This document shows positions 18,457 to 27,825 of a stretch of 64,000 bases of DNA, one piece after another. The notes beneath the pieces were generated by a model. The model saw only the letters and a list, made by a program, of their open reading frames with translations, was not told where the DNA came from and did not search any database. The position numbers and the translations under genes were made by a program. The stretch comes from Sulfurospirillum sp. Lineage in GTDB: Bacteria > Campylobacterota > Campylobacteria > Campylobacterales > Sulfurospirillaceae. Location of the stretch: NCBI GenBank assembly GCA_014859685.1, contig JACUTU010000003.1:124001-188000 (forward strand), written 5' to 3'. How positions within the stretch are numbered: position 1 is the stretch's first letter; each line of letters opens with the position of its first letter.

Positions 18457-18684
18457 ATGAAGCGATATGATTTGAGATATTTAAAAGATGATTTTTATGG
18501 AAGAATGATGGAGATTTTAGATCAAGCATCTGATCTTGAGGTATGTATCTTTATGTTTGAAATAGGTGATTTTTCTCCTATTCAAAAAAGTGCAGACATA
18601 GTGCAAGCAGCTGGGCATGAACTTATGAATTCGATCAAGTTCAATGAGGCTGATTGGACTTTGGTTGTGAAAAAAAGAGCTTAG
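18457..18684 (+). CDS. Short NuoE-position protein of the Campylobacterota complex I operon
   Basis: Protein of 75 residues in the place of nuoE. Classical NuoE (about 160 residues) carries a 2Fe-2S cluster on four Cys; here there is only one Cys (EVCIFMF), so no such cluster is possible. Small replacements of this kind are known at this position in Helicobacter and Campylobacter. It probably helps adapt the complex to a donor other than NADH; the direct role is unknown. A GGAG site precedes the ATG, and it lies 9 bases after nuoD and 6 before the next gene. Confidence 0.8.
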   Translation: MKRYDLRYLKDDFYGRMMEILDQASDLEVCIFMFEIGDFSPIQKSADIVQAAGHELMNSIKFNEADWTLVVKKRA

Positions 18685-18690
18685 ATAGAT

Positions 18691-19470
18691 ATGAAATATT
18701 TACAAGCTGATTTGATAATCCTTATGGGAATATACCCAAGCTTAGATCATGAGATGCTAAGAGAATTTATCCAAACAAAAACAAGCAGGGATCAAAAAAT
18801 AATTCTCTTAAACACAATGGAAGATTCAAAGATTGTTGATGGATTAGATCTTTTGTGTAGGTATGAAGTTGGTGCAGAAGAGAGTGTTCTTGCTTTGTTG
18901 GTGAAATACCTATTTGCACAAGATCTCGACGATGTGGCTTTACAAAATTATTTTGATGCCCTAGATGATGGGTATATATGTGCTGAGTGTAATATCGGTG
19001 AAGAAGAATTTGCAACCATTGCTGATATGGTTCATGGTTCAAAAAAAATTAGTTTTATTGTGGGAAAAGATTTGCAGGTGCATCCGCAGAGTGAAAACAT
19101 ACAAATTTTGTTAGAAATTTTGGCGAGATCTTCAAAGATTTGTGTTACGAATCTCTTAGGAGAAACCTATGTAAAAAGTAATCGATTGCCTTGTGCGTTG
19201 CAAGAACTTAAAAGTTTTGATGGCACCGTGGTGATGCGTTATGTAAGTAGTACGGATTTAGATTGTCTATTTGGGTCAAACCAATTTGCTATAGCATCAA
19301 AATCCAAACCAAATGAGTCTATTTTAATCCATAGCAAAGAGGGAGTATTGCAAAAAACATTTGTGCTTGATGAAAAATTGAAAGGCACAATTGCGCTGAT
19401 GCCTGTGGCTAAAGAGGCTGTATCTTATAGATATGAAGTGGTAAAAATAACAAAGAGAGAAGTTCAATGA
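18691..19470 (+). CDS. NuoF-position protein without a visible NADH/FMN site
   Basis: Protein of 259 residues in the place of nuoF. Classical NuoF (about 430 residues) has glycine-rich NADH and FMN sites and a C-terminal 4Fe-4S ligand set; none of these is visible here. Scattered Cys occur (LLCRYEV, ICAECNIG, KICVTNL, LPCALQ, DLDCLFG). Parts resemble the degenerate molybdopterin-oxidoreductase-like fold of NuoG C-termini (inference). A counterpart sits in the same position in Helicobacter and Campylobacter operons. Its end overlaps nuoG by 4 bases. It presumably forms part of the alternative electron-input module. Confidence 0.75.
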   Translation: MKYLQADLIILMGIYPSLDHEMLREFIQTKTSRDQKIILLNTMEDSKIVDGLDLLCRYEVGAEESVLALLVKYLFAQDLDDVALQNYFDALDDGYICAECNIGEEEFATIADMVHGSKKISFIVGKDLQVHPQSENIQILLEILARSSKICVTNLLGETYVKSNRLPCALQELKSFDGTVVMRYVSSTDLDCLFGSNQFAIASKSKPNESILIHSKEGVLQKTFVLDEKLKGTIALMPVAKEAVSYRYEVVKITKREVQ

Positions 19471-21950
19471 GCGATATCGTAGTAAACATAAATGGCAAAG
19501 AGTATCAGGCAAAAGAGGGCGAGTACATTTTAAACATAGCAAGAGCAAATGGCGTTTTTATTCCAGCTCTTTGTTATCTTACAAATTGCTCTCCAACACT
19601 TGCATGTAGATTGTGTCTTGTAGAGATAAATGGCAAAAGAGTATATTCTTGTAATGCAAAAGCAAAAGATGGTATGCAAGTAATCACACAAAATGAAGAG
19701 ATTCAAAAAGAACGCAATGCTATCATGAAAGTATATGATATCAACCATCCGCTTGAGTGTGGTGTTTGTGATCAAAGCGGTGAATGTGCATTGCAAAACT
19801 ACACTCTTGAGATGAATGTAAATTCACAAGAATATAGCATCAAAGATGTACATAGACCAACGCGTGATTGGGGAAGGGTGCATTATGATCCAGCTTTGTG
19901 TATTGTGTGTGAGCGGTGTGTTACTGTATGCAGAGATATGATTGGTGAATCAGCGCTCAAGAATATTCCACGGGGCGGAGATGCAATCGATGCAGATTTT
20001 AAAGCCAATATGCCAAAAGATGTGTATGCGATGTGGAATAAACTCCAAAAATCAATCATAGGCATAGCAAGTGGCGCTGAAGTGCTTGATTGTACATTGT
20101 GTGGTGAATGTACAGCAGTGTGTCCTGTTGGCGCACTTGTAGGTTCAGATTTTCAATACAAATCAAACGCATGGGAGCTCAAAAAAATCCCAGCTTCAAA
20201 CCCACACAGTAGTGATTGCTCGCTAATCTATTATGATGTAAAACACACTTCTACCGCTGATGCAAAAGAAAAGATATATAGAGTAAGTAGCGATTTTAAC
20301 TATGCACCAATTCACGCAGCCGCAAGATATGGCTATGATTTTGACAATACTGTTACGCATAAAGATACGCAAGCTTTTGCAAAAGTTATTGAAGCGTTGC
20401 AAACAAAAGTGGATACGATCAAGTTTACTTCTTACATCACCAATGAAGAAGCGTTAATCTTGCAAAAACTGAAAGAAAAATTTGGCTACAAATTGGTCAA
20501 TAAAGATGCCTTTGTTTTTGCTAATTTTATGAAAAATTTTGCTCAAACGAGTGGTACAACACTTTACAATGGAGATCTTGTAGCACTTCGAGCCGCAAAT
20601 TTTGTTATAAGCCTTGGAGCATTTTTGAAAAATGATAGTCCAAATAGTGGCTATGCATTCAATAATGCTTTAAGAATGAATAAAGGAGCTGGAATTTATT
20701 TCCATCCGATAAGCGACAATGTTGTAAATAATTACTCTAAAAAACTTATAAGTATTACACATCAAGTAGGTGCAGAAGAGGCGATTTTGTATCTCTTGCT
20801 CGATCTTTTTGGTAAAAAACTTCCTTTACATGTAAGTGATTATCTCAAAACTTTTCACACAACCACTACAAAAACTATCACCGAAAATGTAAAAGAAACA
20901 ATCATGGAAATGGTGAAAAAAACCATAAAAGATGAAGAAAGTGGCGAAGAGAAAGAAGTAGAAGTACAAGAAAGCAAAGTGGTAACAAAAAATGTAGAGA
21001 AACAAGTTGAGGTTGATAGCAATAAGCTCTTTGAACTCATCGGAATGCCTGAAGATTTTATGGAAACACTTCAAAAACTTCTTGAGAAAAAAGACACATT
21101 TGCTCTTGTTGTCGGCGAAGATCTTTACGCACACCCTAGGGCAACAAATCTTGCAAAACTTTTGGGACTTGTACAAAAATATACAGATTTTAGTGTCACA
21201 CTCATCCCTAGCAAAACAAATACACTCGGCGTGAGTCTTATCTGTGATCTTGATGCTGAAGCGGGAAAATTTGTGCTTGGATACAATGAAAAAGCAGATA
21301 TTACTCTTAGTGCTTTAGGCGGTGGAGACCTTGATATGCCAGCTTTGAACCAACAAGAGGGTACATTTGCCTCTTTAGGAAAAAAAGTAGTTCCAACTAA
21401 TGTTGCTGTGAGTTTTGGGGGATATTGTCTCAATGATATAGCAAATGCTTTAGGACTTGAAGCAGAATATACGATAGATTATACACAAGAACTTCCAACA
21501 GATAAGGGTTTTAAAGCTGTACGATTTGATGATTTGCCAAATGAATTTGATAACAGTGGCAATGAAAACAGAGGCTATTTGCTTGATGCGAAAGAAGTGA
21601 TATGTGATGATATGGCTGAAGAGATAAAAGCATTATCACTAGATGATACGCAGATCTTGTACTTAGCAAATCCGGTACATCAATTTAGCCCTTTTACTAA
21701 TAAAGCACACCAGCTCAACGAAGCTGGATCACTTTTTGTTTCAAGTGAATTTTTAGAAGCTAAAGAGCTACAATCTGGAGATATGGTAAAGATAGATAGT
21801 GAGGATGGAAGCCTTGTTGTAAGCGTCAAAGTAGATACAACGATAGGTGGAAATATCGTTTATCTACCAACTTTTGATACAAAATTAAATGCAGAGCAAT
21901 TCTTTTCAAACGGATATAGATTTGCACATGTAAGCATAGGGAGAGTGTAA
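19467..21950 (+). CDS. nuoG: Complex I subunit G with multiple iron-sulphur clusters
   Basis: Peripheral subunit of 827 residues. The N-terminus is a 2Fe-2S ferredoxin domain (CYLTNC, ACRLCLVE, YSC), then the His-Cys3 cluster motif HPLECGVCDQSGEC, then two 4Fe-4S sets (CIVCERCVTVC and CTLCGECTAVCPVG). The C-terminal part is a degenerate molybdopterin-oxidoreductase domain. Residues about 465-520 are a highly charged, Thr/Lys/Glu/Val-rich insertion (KTITENVKET, EEKEVEVQE, VTKNVEKQVEV) unlike the rest. GTG/ATG-type overlap with the preceding gene suggests coupled translation. With no NADH module encoded, these clusters may accept electrons directly from a ferredoxin or flavodoxin (inference). 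Confidence 0.93.
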   Translation: MSDIVVNINGKEYQAKEGEYILNIARANGVFIPALCYLTNCSPTLACRLCLVEINGKRVYSCNAKAKDGMQVITQNEEIQKERNAIMKVYDINHPLECGVCDQSGECALQNYTLEMNVNSQEYSIKDVHRPTRDWGRVHYDPALCIVCERCVTVCRDMIGESALKNIPRGGDAIDADFKANMPKDVYAMWNKLQKSIIGIASGAEVLDCTLCGECTAVCPVGALVGSDFQYKSNAWELKKIPASNPHSSDCSLIYYDVKHTSTADAKEKIYRVSSDFNYAPIHAAARYGYDFDNTVTHKDTQAFAKVIEALQTKVDTIKFTSYITNEEALILQKLKEKFGYKLVNKDAFVFANFMKNFAQTSGTTLYNGDLVALRAANFVISLGAFLKNDSPNSGYAFNNALRMNKGAGIYFHPISDNVVNNYSKKLISITHQVGAEEAILYLLLDLFGKKLPLHVSDYLKTFHTTTTKTITENVKETIMEMVKKTIKDEESGEEKEVEVQESKVVTKNVEKQVEVDSNKLFELIGMPEDFMETLQKLLEKKDTFALVVGEDLYAHPRATNLAKLLGLVQKYTDFSVTLIPSKTNTLGVSLICDLDAEAGKFVLGYNEKADITLSALGGGDLDMPALNQQEGTFASLGKKVVPTNVAVSFGGYCLNDIANALGLEAEYTIDYTQELPTDKGFKAVRFDDLPNEFDNSGNENRGYLLDAKEVICDDMAEEIKALSLDDTQILYLANPVHQFSPFTNKAHQLNEAGSLFVSSEFLEAKELQSGDMVKIDSEDGSLVVSVKVDTTIGGNIVYLPTFDTKLNAEQFFSNGYRFAHVSIGRV

Positions 21951-21951
21951 A

Positions 21952-22944
21952 ATGGGTGAAATGGCAATAGTAATTGAAACGGTCATAAAAGCAATTACGG
22001 TTTTAGCTGTTGTTGCTGGTATGGCGGCTTTCGCAACTTATATTGAGCGAAAAGTTTTGGCATTTATGCAACGCAGGCTAGGACCTATGCATGTAGGACC
22101 ACATGGAATTTTACAACTTGCGGCCGATGGAATTAAACTCTTTACAAAAGAGGATATTGTGCCACAAAATTCTATCAAACCGATATTTAAAATAGCACCT
22201 GTTATAGCTCCTGCATCTGCTTTTACAGCGATGGCAGCCGTGCCGTTTTTTCCAGAATTTACACTTTTTGGTTACACCGTGCATCCAATAATCGCAGATA
22301 TCAATGTTGGCATACTTTTTGTTATGGGTGTTGCATCGGTTGGGATGTATGCACCACTTTTGGCCGGTATGAGTTCTGTGAACAAGTGGGCGCTTTTGGG
22401 AGCGGCTAGAACTGTTATCCAATTGCTTTCTTTTGAAGTTGTAACTGGGCTTTCTATCTTGGCGCCATTGATGATGATAGGTTCTCTTTCGCTTATTGAT
22501 ATCAATGATTATCAAATGGGTGGTGTTGGCTCTTGGCTTGCATGGAAGCAACCATTGGCATTTGTACTCTTTATGATTGCAGGATTTGCAGAAACAAATA
22601 GAACACCATTTGATTTGATCGAAGTTGAATCAGAAGTCGTTTCTGGATATGCAACGGATTATTCGGGTATGCGATGGGGATTATTCTTTGTGGGTGAATA
22701 CGCAAATATGATCACCGTTTCTTTTTTAGTGAGTATTATTTTTCTAGGCGGATACAATCCTATATGGTTTATCCCTGGCGGATTGGCGATACTTTTGAAG
22801 ATATCATTTTTTATCTTTTTGTTCTTGTGGGTTCGAGCAGCGTGGCCACATGTAAGACCAGATCAATTGATGTGGTTATGTTGGAAAGTATTGATGCCTT
22901 TAGCGCTTCTCAATATCTTACTAACCGGTATTGTACTAATTTAA
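21952..22944 (+). CDS. nuoH: Complex I subunit H
   Basis: Membrane subunit of 330 residues, about eight TM helices, forming the quinone channel floor and linking the peripheral arm to the proton pumps. Signatures: TYIERKVLAFMQRRLGPMHVGPHG near the N-terminus (first 20: TYIERKVLAFMQRRLGPMHV) and FAETNRTPFDLIEVESEVVSG (the FAETNR / PFDLxExESE loop) in the middle. Lies 1 base after nuoG and is followed by nuoI. Confidence 0.97.
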   Translation: MGEMAIVIETVIKAITVLAVVAGMAAFATYIERKVLAFMQRRLGPMHVGPHGILQLAADGIKLFTKEDIVPQNSIKPIFKIAPVIAPASAFTAMAAVPFFPEFTLFGYTVHPIIADINVGILFVMGVASVGMYAPLLAGMSSVNKWALLGAARTVIQLLSFEVVTGLSILAPLMMIGSLSLIDINDYQMGGVGSWLAWKQPLAFVLFMIAGFAETNRTPFDLIEVESEVVSGYATDYSGMRWGLFFVGEYANMITVSFLVSIIFLGGYNPIWFIPGGLAILLKISFFIFLFLWVRAAWPHVRPDQLMWLCWKVLMPLALLNILLTGIVLI

Positions 22945-22953
22945 GGGGCTGTG

Positions 22954-23571
22954 ATGAGTTTAGAACAATTTAAAAATAGAAATGGTATTCCTGGATATAT
23001 CTATTTTGAAGGCGAAGAAAAGCCGAAAAATGGATGGGAAGCTTTTAAGCGAGTTGTACGCATTTCAGTAAAAGGAGAACTTTTTGTTGGACTTTGGATT
23101 GTATTGCGTGAAATGCTGAAAAAAGGCAATTCACATACAGTGCAATATCCTGCTGAAAAATTAACCATTGGGCCTAGATATCGAGCCATTCATAGACTTT
23201 TGAGATTGCTTGAGAGTGAAGAGGAGCGATGTATCGGGTGTGGATTGTGTGAAAAGATTTGTATCTCTAATTGTATTAGAATGGATACACACTATGATGA
23301 AAATGGCAGAAAACAGATCACAGAATACACGATCAATTTTGGTAGATGTATCTTTTGCGGTTACTGTGCCGAAGTTTGCCCTGAGCTTGCTATTGTACAT
23401 GGCATTGAGTATGAAAATGCCGGAGAACAAAGATCGCATTACGCACTTAAAGAAGATATGCTCACACCACTAGATACATTTAGGGCAAATAAGCAAGAAG
23501 AGTTTCAAGGTTTTGGGGCATTAAGTGATAATGCCGACAGTTTTATTAAAAAAACACCATTGTCGTATTAA
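22954..23571 (+). CDS. nuoI: Complex I subunit I (two 4Fe-4S clusters)
   Basis: Ferredoxin-like peripheral subunit of 205 residues carrying clusters N6a and N6b between NuoG and NuoB. The two motifs are CIGCGLCEKIC at about residue 93, with a following NC, and CIFCGYCAEVCPE at about residue 132. ATG 22954 is preferred over the adjacent GTG 22951 because AAGGGG is 5 bases before the ATG. A tail of about 40 residues follows the second motif. Confidence 0.95.
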   Translation: MSLEQFKNRNGIPGYIYFEGEEKPKNGWEAFKRVVRISVKGELFVGLWIVLREMLKKGNSHTVQYPAEKLTIGPRYRAIHRLLRLLESEEERCIGCGLCEKICISNCIRMDTHYDENGRKQITEYTINFGRCIFCGYCAEVCPELAIVHGIEYENAGEQRSHYALKEDMLTPLDTFRANKQEEFQGFGALSDNADSFIKKTPLSY

Positions 23572-23579
23572 GGGTTACT

Positions 23580-24131
23580 ATGTATGAAGTTATAGCATTT
23601 TATACTTTTTCACTACTCACTATAGCATTATTTGGGGTAGTTGTTATAAGTAAAAATGCACTCTATTCTATGAGTGCATTGGCGGGTGGCATGATATTTA
23701 TCGCAGGATTTTTCTTTATGCTTGAAGCGGAATTTTTAGGTGTTGTACAGATTATCGTTTATACGGGCGCTGTCATGGCATTGTATGCGTTTGGTATGAT
23801 GTTTTTTGATACAACAAAAGAGGTTAGAGAACGAGTACATGCGCAAAAAGTTATCTATACACTTGCTATTTTGGTAGCCGTTTGTGTTGTTTTTATCGTA
23901 AGCGGGCCGATAGTTGGTCAAAAAATGCAAGCACTCTATCCAAGTATCGAAGGTGTTGGCAATATTCAAATGGTCGGATTGTTGCTATTTACAAAGTATC
24001 TTGTCGTTTTTGAACTAGCGGCCATTATGCTTCTTGTAGCAATGATCTCGGGCATCTTGCTTGTAAGTGATCGTATGAACCTTGATCTTACACTCAAGGA
24101 TGAAGATGACAAAGAGAGGGAGATGATATGA
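23580..24131 (+). CDS. nuoJ: Complex I subunit J
   Basis: Membrane subunit of 183 residues with five TM helices, part of the half-channel region next to NuoH and NuoK. EAEFLGVVQIIVYTGAVMAL is the conserved TM3 segment with its flexible pi-bulge region, and YLVVFELAAIMLLVAMIS is the TM5 segment. The cytoplasmic C-terminus is acidic (DEDDKERE). It overlaps nuoK by 4 bases (ATGA). Confidence 0.95.
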   Translation: MYEVIAFYTFSLLTIALFGVVVISKNALYSMSALAGGMIFIAGFFFMLEAEFLGVVQIIVYTGAVMALYAFGMMFFDTTKEVRERVHAQKVIYTLAILVAVCVVFIVSGPIVGQKMQALYPSIEGVGNIQMVGLLLFTKYLVVFELAAIMLLVAMISGILLVSDRMNLDLTLKDEDDKEREMI

Positions 24132-24430
24132 TAGGTTTAGCACATTACTTAGTTCTCTCAGGAATTTTATTTAGTATAGGGCTTTTTGGTGTTATGAAAC
24201 GCAAAAACCTTTTGATGCTATTTTTTTCAACAGAGATTTTACTCAATGCAGTCAATATAGGTTTTGTTGCAGTTGGTCGTTTTTATGGTGATATGAGCGG
24301 GCAGATATTTGCATTTTTTATCATAGCCGTTGCAGCAAGTGAGGTTGCGGTTGGTCTTGGACTCATAGTTTTGTGGTACAAAAGAACAGGTTCAATTGAT
24401 CTTGATAGTTTACAAATGATGAAGGGCTAA
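24128..24430 (+). CDS. nuoK: Complex I subunit K
   Basis: Small membrane subunit of 100 residues with three TM helices. Both conserved membrane Glu residues are visible: in STEILLNAVNI (TM2) and AASEVAVGLGLIV (TM3), which belong to the proton path. The family is related to MrpC/MnhC antiporter subunits, but the operon context fixes the assignment. Its stop is 2 bases before nuoL. Confidence 0.96.
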   Translation: MIGLAHYLVLSGILFSIGLFGVMKRKNLLMLFFSTEILLNAVNIGFVAVGRFYGDMSGQIFAFFIIAVAASEVAVGLGLIVLWYKRTGSIDLDSLQMMKG

Positions 24431-24432
24431 CG

Positions 24433-26289
24433 ATGGAAAAATATCTTTATATAACACTTTTTGCCCCACTAGTAGGTTCGCTTATTGCAGCTTTTTTTGC
24501 CGCGAAACCAAAAGAACTTTATACGGGTATATTGACTTCTGCGTTGGTAGGCATTTCGTTTTTAAGCTCAATTGTATTGCTTAATTATGTAGATGCGGAT
24601 ACTATCTTACATGTAAAGATGATGGATTGGATTAGTGTTGGCAATCTTTCAATACCTTTTGGCTTTGTTGTGGATCAAGTTTCAATCATCATGATGGTAA
24701 CTGTTACATTTGTTTCAACAATCGTACATATATACTCTATTGGCTATATGGAGCATGATAAAAGTTTTAACAGATTTTTTTCTTATCTTTCGGCCTTTGT
24801 TTTTTCTATGCTCATTTTGGTAATGAGTGATAATTTCATCGGACTTTTTATAGGCTGGGAAGGTGTAGGGTTATGCTCTTGGATGCTTATCGGATTTTGG
24901 TATCATAAACAAAGTGCATCTTGGGCTGCAAATGAAGCGTTTATTATGAATAGAATCGCTGATCTTGGTATGCTTATGGGGCTTTTCTTGATATATTGGG
25001 AGATAGGCTCTTTCCAATATGATATCGTTTTCGCCAATATCCTTAATCTCAATATCAATACAGTTACATGGATTGGATCATTTCTATTTATCGGCGCCAT
25101 GGGTAAATCAGCACAGTTTCCATTCCATACTTGGCTTGCTGATGCGATGGAAGGACCAACCCCAGTTTCGGCATTGATCCACGCAGCAACAATGGTTACT
25201 GCCGGTGTTTATCTCATCATAAGGGCTTCTGATATTTACTTTTTGATTCCGGATGTAGGGTATGTCATCGCATCACTCGGCGCATTTGTAGCTGTTTTTG
25301 CAGCATCAATGGCACTTGTTAATCGTGATCTTAAGAGAATTATCGCTTATTCTACACTCTCGCAACTCGGCTACATGTTTGTAGCAGCCGGTTTGGGTGC
25401 GTATTGGATAGCACTTTTTCACCTTATGACACACGCATTTTTTAAATCTCTCCTCTTTCTGGGGGCTGGAAATGTTATGCACGCTATGAATGATGAGCTT
25501 GATATTAAAAAAATGGGCGGTTTATACCAAAGTATGCGAGCAACTGCTATCTTGATGACAATCGCCTCCATTGCGCTTGCTGGAATTTATCCATTTGCTG
25601 GATTCTTTTCAAAAGATAAGATCTTAGAAGTGGCTTTTAACCATGAAGCATATTTGCTTTGGTTTGCGCTATTTATAGGTGCCGGTATGACTGCATTTTA
25701 TAGCTTTAGACTCGTTATGATGGTATTTTTTGGTGAGCAAGTTCATAAGAGACTAGGTTTTCATCCGCACGAGGCAAGACCTTTTGTAATTTATGCACTC
25801 ACACCACTCGCACTTCTATCTATTGTAGCTGGATTTTTAGAGTACTCTTTTCATGCTTTCGTGATTGATTTATTACGCGATTATAAATTTACTCTTGATC
25901 ATTCAGTAGGTTGGATGCTGATCGTTGCTACGACAGCTATCGCGTTAAGTGGTATCGCTTTTGCGGTATATAAATACAAACGAGGTGGTTTTGGTGCTGG
26001 TGTTGAGAGTTTAGGTATTTATAAATTACTTGTCAATCAATACTATATACCGCAGTTTTATAACAATGCTATTTTAAAACCTTTTGCTGCAATCAGCACT
26101 TTTTTCTGGAAACAAATAGATCTCAAAATCGTTGATGCTACAGTTGATTTGATAGGAAAAATGTTCTATAACGCAGGCGGAAAGACAAGACAAATACAAA
26201 GTGGCAATCTTTCATCAATGTTGCGATGGATGGTTGCTGGTATCGCTGTTATGCTTGTTCTAGCGATTATTTTAAGACCAATGGTGTAG
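24433..26289 (+). CDS. nuoL: Complex I subunit L (proton-pumping antiporter-like)
   Basis: Membrane subunit of 618 residues with about 16 TM helices, including the long lateral helix at the C-terminus. Conserved features: GWEGVGLCSW with the TM5 Glu, GAMGKSAQFPFHTWLADAMEGPTPVSALIHAATMV (core FPFHTWLADAMEGPTPVSAL), NRDLKRIIAYSTLSQLGYM, and the channel Lys in FFSKDKILE. It is one of three antiporter-like pumps with NuoM and NuoN. Confidence 0.97.
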   Translation: MEKYLYITLFAPLVGSLIAAFFAAKPKELYTGILTSALVGISFLSSIVLLNYVDADTILHVKMMDWISVGNLSIPFGFVVDQVSIIMMVTVTFVSTIVHIYSIGYMEHDKSFNRFFSYLSAFVFSMLILVMSDNFIGLFIGWEGVGLCSWMLIGFWYHKQSASWAANEAFIMNRIADLGMLMGLFLIYWEIGSFQYDIVFANILNLNINTVTWIGSFLFIGAMGKSAQFPFHTWLADAMEGPTPVSALIHAATMVTAGVYLIIRASDIYFLIPDVGYVIASLGAFVAVFAASMALVNRDLKRIIAYSTLSQLGYMFVAAGLGAYWIALFHLMTHAFFKSLLFLGAGNVMHAMNDELDIKKMGGLYQSMRATAILMTIASIALAGIYPFAGFFSKDKILEVAFNHEAYLLWFALFIGAGMTAFYSFRLVMMVFFGEQVHKRLGFHPHEARPFVIYALTPLALLSIVAGFLEYSFHAFVIDLLRDYKFTLDHSVGWMLIVATTAIALSGIAFAVYKYKRGGFGAGVESLGIYKLLVNQYYIPQFYNNAILKPFAAISTFFWKQIDLKIVDATVDLIGKMFYNAGGKTRQIQSGNLSSMLRWMVAGIAVMLVLAIILRPMV

Positions 26290-26298
26290 GGGGAATAG

Positions 26299-27825
26299 AT
26301 GGATTATATCTTATCTTTAGTAGTATTTTTTCCAATAGTCGCAGGAAGTTTTGCTTTTTTAGTGGATGCAAAAAGCGTTCGTGTCTTTGGTATAGCAGTT
26401 GCGATTATAGAGTTTTTTCTCTCTATCGTTCTTTGGTTGGGATTTGATTATGGTATTGATGGCATGCAAATGGTTGAACATTTCTCGCTTATATCGCAAT
26501 TTGGTATGAGTTACTATCTTGCGGTTGATGGCATATCATTATTTTTAGTGATATTGAGTACTTTTATGACAATGGTCGCGTTGTTTGCTTTGAGTATTGA
26601 GAAAGATATCAAAAATCTTATCATAGCAGTACTCTTTCTTGAAACCACAATGGTAGGCGTGTTTTTAAGTCTGGACATCATTCTTTTCTATCTATTTTGG
26701 GAAGCCTCACTTGTGCCAATGCTTTATATCATTGGAGCTTGGGGAAGTGAGCGAAGAATATATGCGGCGATAAAATTTTTCCTTTATACTTTCGCAGGCT
26801 CAGTGTTGATGCTCGTCGGTATTTTATATATGGGACATTTGTATTATGAAACAACGGGCATTTGGAGTTTTGCTATCACTGATTGGTATCAGATGGTATT
26901 ACCTTTTAACTTGCAACTTTGGCTATTTGGAGCTTTCTTCTTAGCTTTTGCTATCAAAGTGCCAATGTTTCCATTCCATACATGGTTGCCTTACGCACAC
27001 GGTCAAGCACCTACTATAGGATCTGTGTTGCTAGCAGCTGTAATGCTCAAGATGGGAACTTATGGTTTTGTACGATTTTCATTGCCACTTTTTCCTGATG
27101 CTTCTATCTATTTTATGATTCCAATAGCCATAATCGCCACTGTTATGGTGATTTATGCGGCGATGGTTGCCTATGCACAAGAAGATATGAAACAAGTAAT
27201 TGCTTATAGTTCTATCTCGCATATGGGCGTAATTATACTTGGTACATTTGCTATGAATACTGAGGGAATATCTGGATCTATCTTTATGATGATAAGTCAC
27301 GGTATCGTGAGCGGTGCGCTATTTATGCTCGTTGGAGTTATCTATGAACGACGCCATACAAAAATGATGCGTGAATTTGGCGGACTTGCGTCAGTGATGC
27401 CATCATTTGCAACAATCTATGCCATTATGCTTATGGGATCTGTTGGTTTGCCTTTAACTATCGGATTTATTGGAGAATTTTTATCTTTGATGGGATTTTA
27501 TCGAATAGATTGGATCATCACTATGATTGCTGGAACGGGTATTATTCTAGGAGCTGTGTATATGCTTTCACTCTATAAGCGATCATTTTTTGGCCCGCTT
27601 GTAAATGATGAAAACAAAAAGCTCAAAGATCTTAATTTTAAAGAATACAGCGCACTTATTCCGCTTGTATTTTTGGTAATTCTTTTGGGTATTTATCCAA
27701 AACCAGTGCTTGATCCAATCAGCTCAAGTGTAAAAAATATGATACGAATTATGGATAAAAAAGTAATTAACAAAGAGTCCAAAGAGATTCTGTATAAAGC
27801 AAATAGCATTGGAGGAGGTAGATAA
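26299..27825 (+). CDS. nuoM: Complex I subunit M (proton-pumping antiporter-like)
   Basis: Membrane subunit of 508 residues with about 14 TM helices. Key features: YLFWEASLVPMLYIIG with the TM5 Glu, KVPMFPFHTWLPYAHGQAPT with the TM7 Lys, YAQEDMKQVIAYSSISHMG, and IGEFLSLMG. The C-terminal cytoplasmic tail of about 30 residues is basic. The stop codon overlaps the start of nuoN by one base. Confidence 0.96.
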   Translation: MDYILSLVVFFPIVAGSFAFLVDAKSVRVFGIAVAIIEFFLSIVLWLGFDYGIDGMQMVEHFSLISQFGMSYYLAVDGISLFLVILSTFMTMVALFALSIEKDIKNLIIAVLFLETTMVGVFLSLDIILFYLFWEASLVPMLYIIGAWGSERRIYAAIKFFLYTFAGSVLMLVGILYMGHLYYETTGIWSFAITDWYQMVLPFNLQLWLFGAFFLAFAIKVPMFPFHTWLPYAHGQAPTIGSVLLAAVMLKMGTYGFVRFSLPLFPDASIYFMIPIAIIATVMVIYAAMVAYAQEDMKQVIAYSSISHMGVIILGTFAMNTEGISGSIFMMISHGIVSGALFMLVGVIYERRHTKMMREFGGLASVMPSFATIYAIMLMGSVGLPLTIGFIGEFLSLMGFYRIDWIITMIAGTGIILGAVYMLSLYKRSFFGPLVNDENKKLKDLNFKEYSALIPLVFLVILLGIYPKPVLDPISSSVKNMIRIMDKKVINKESKEILYKANSIGGGR

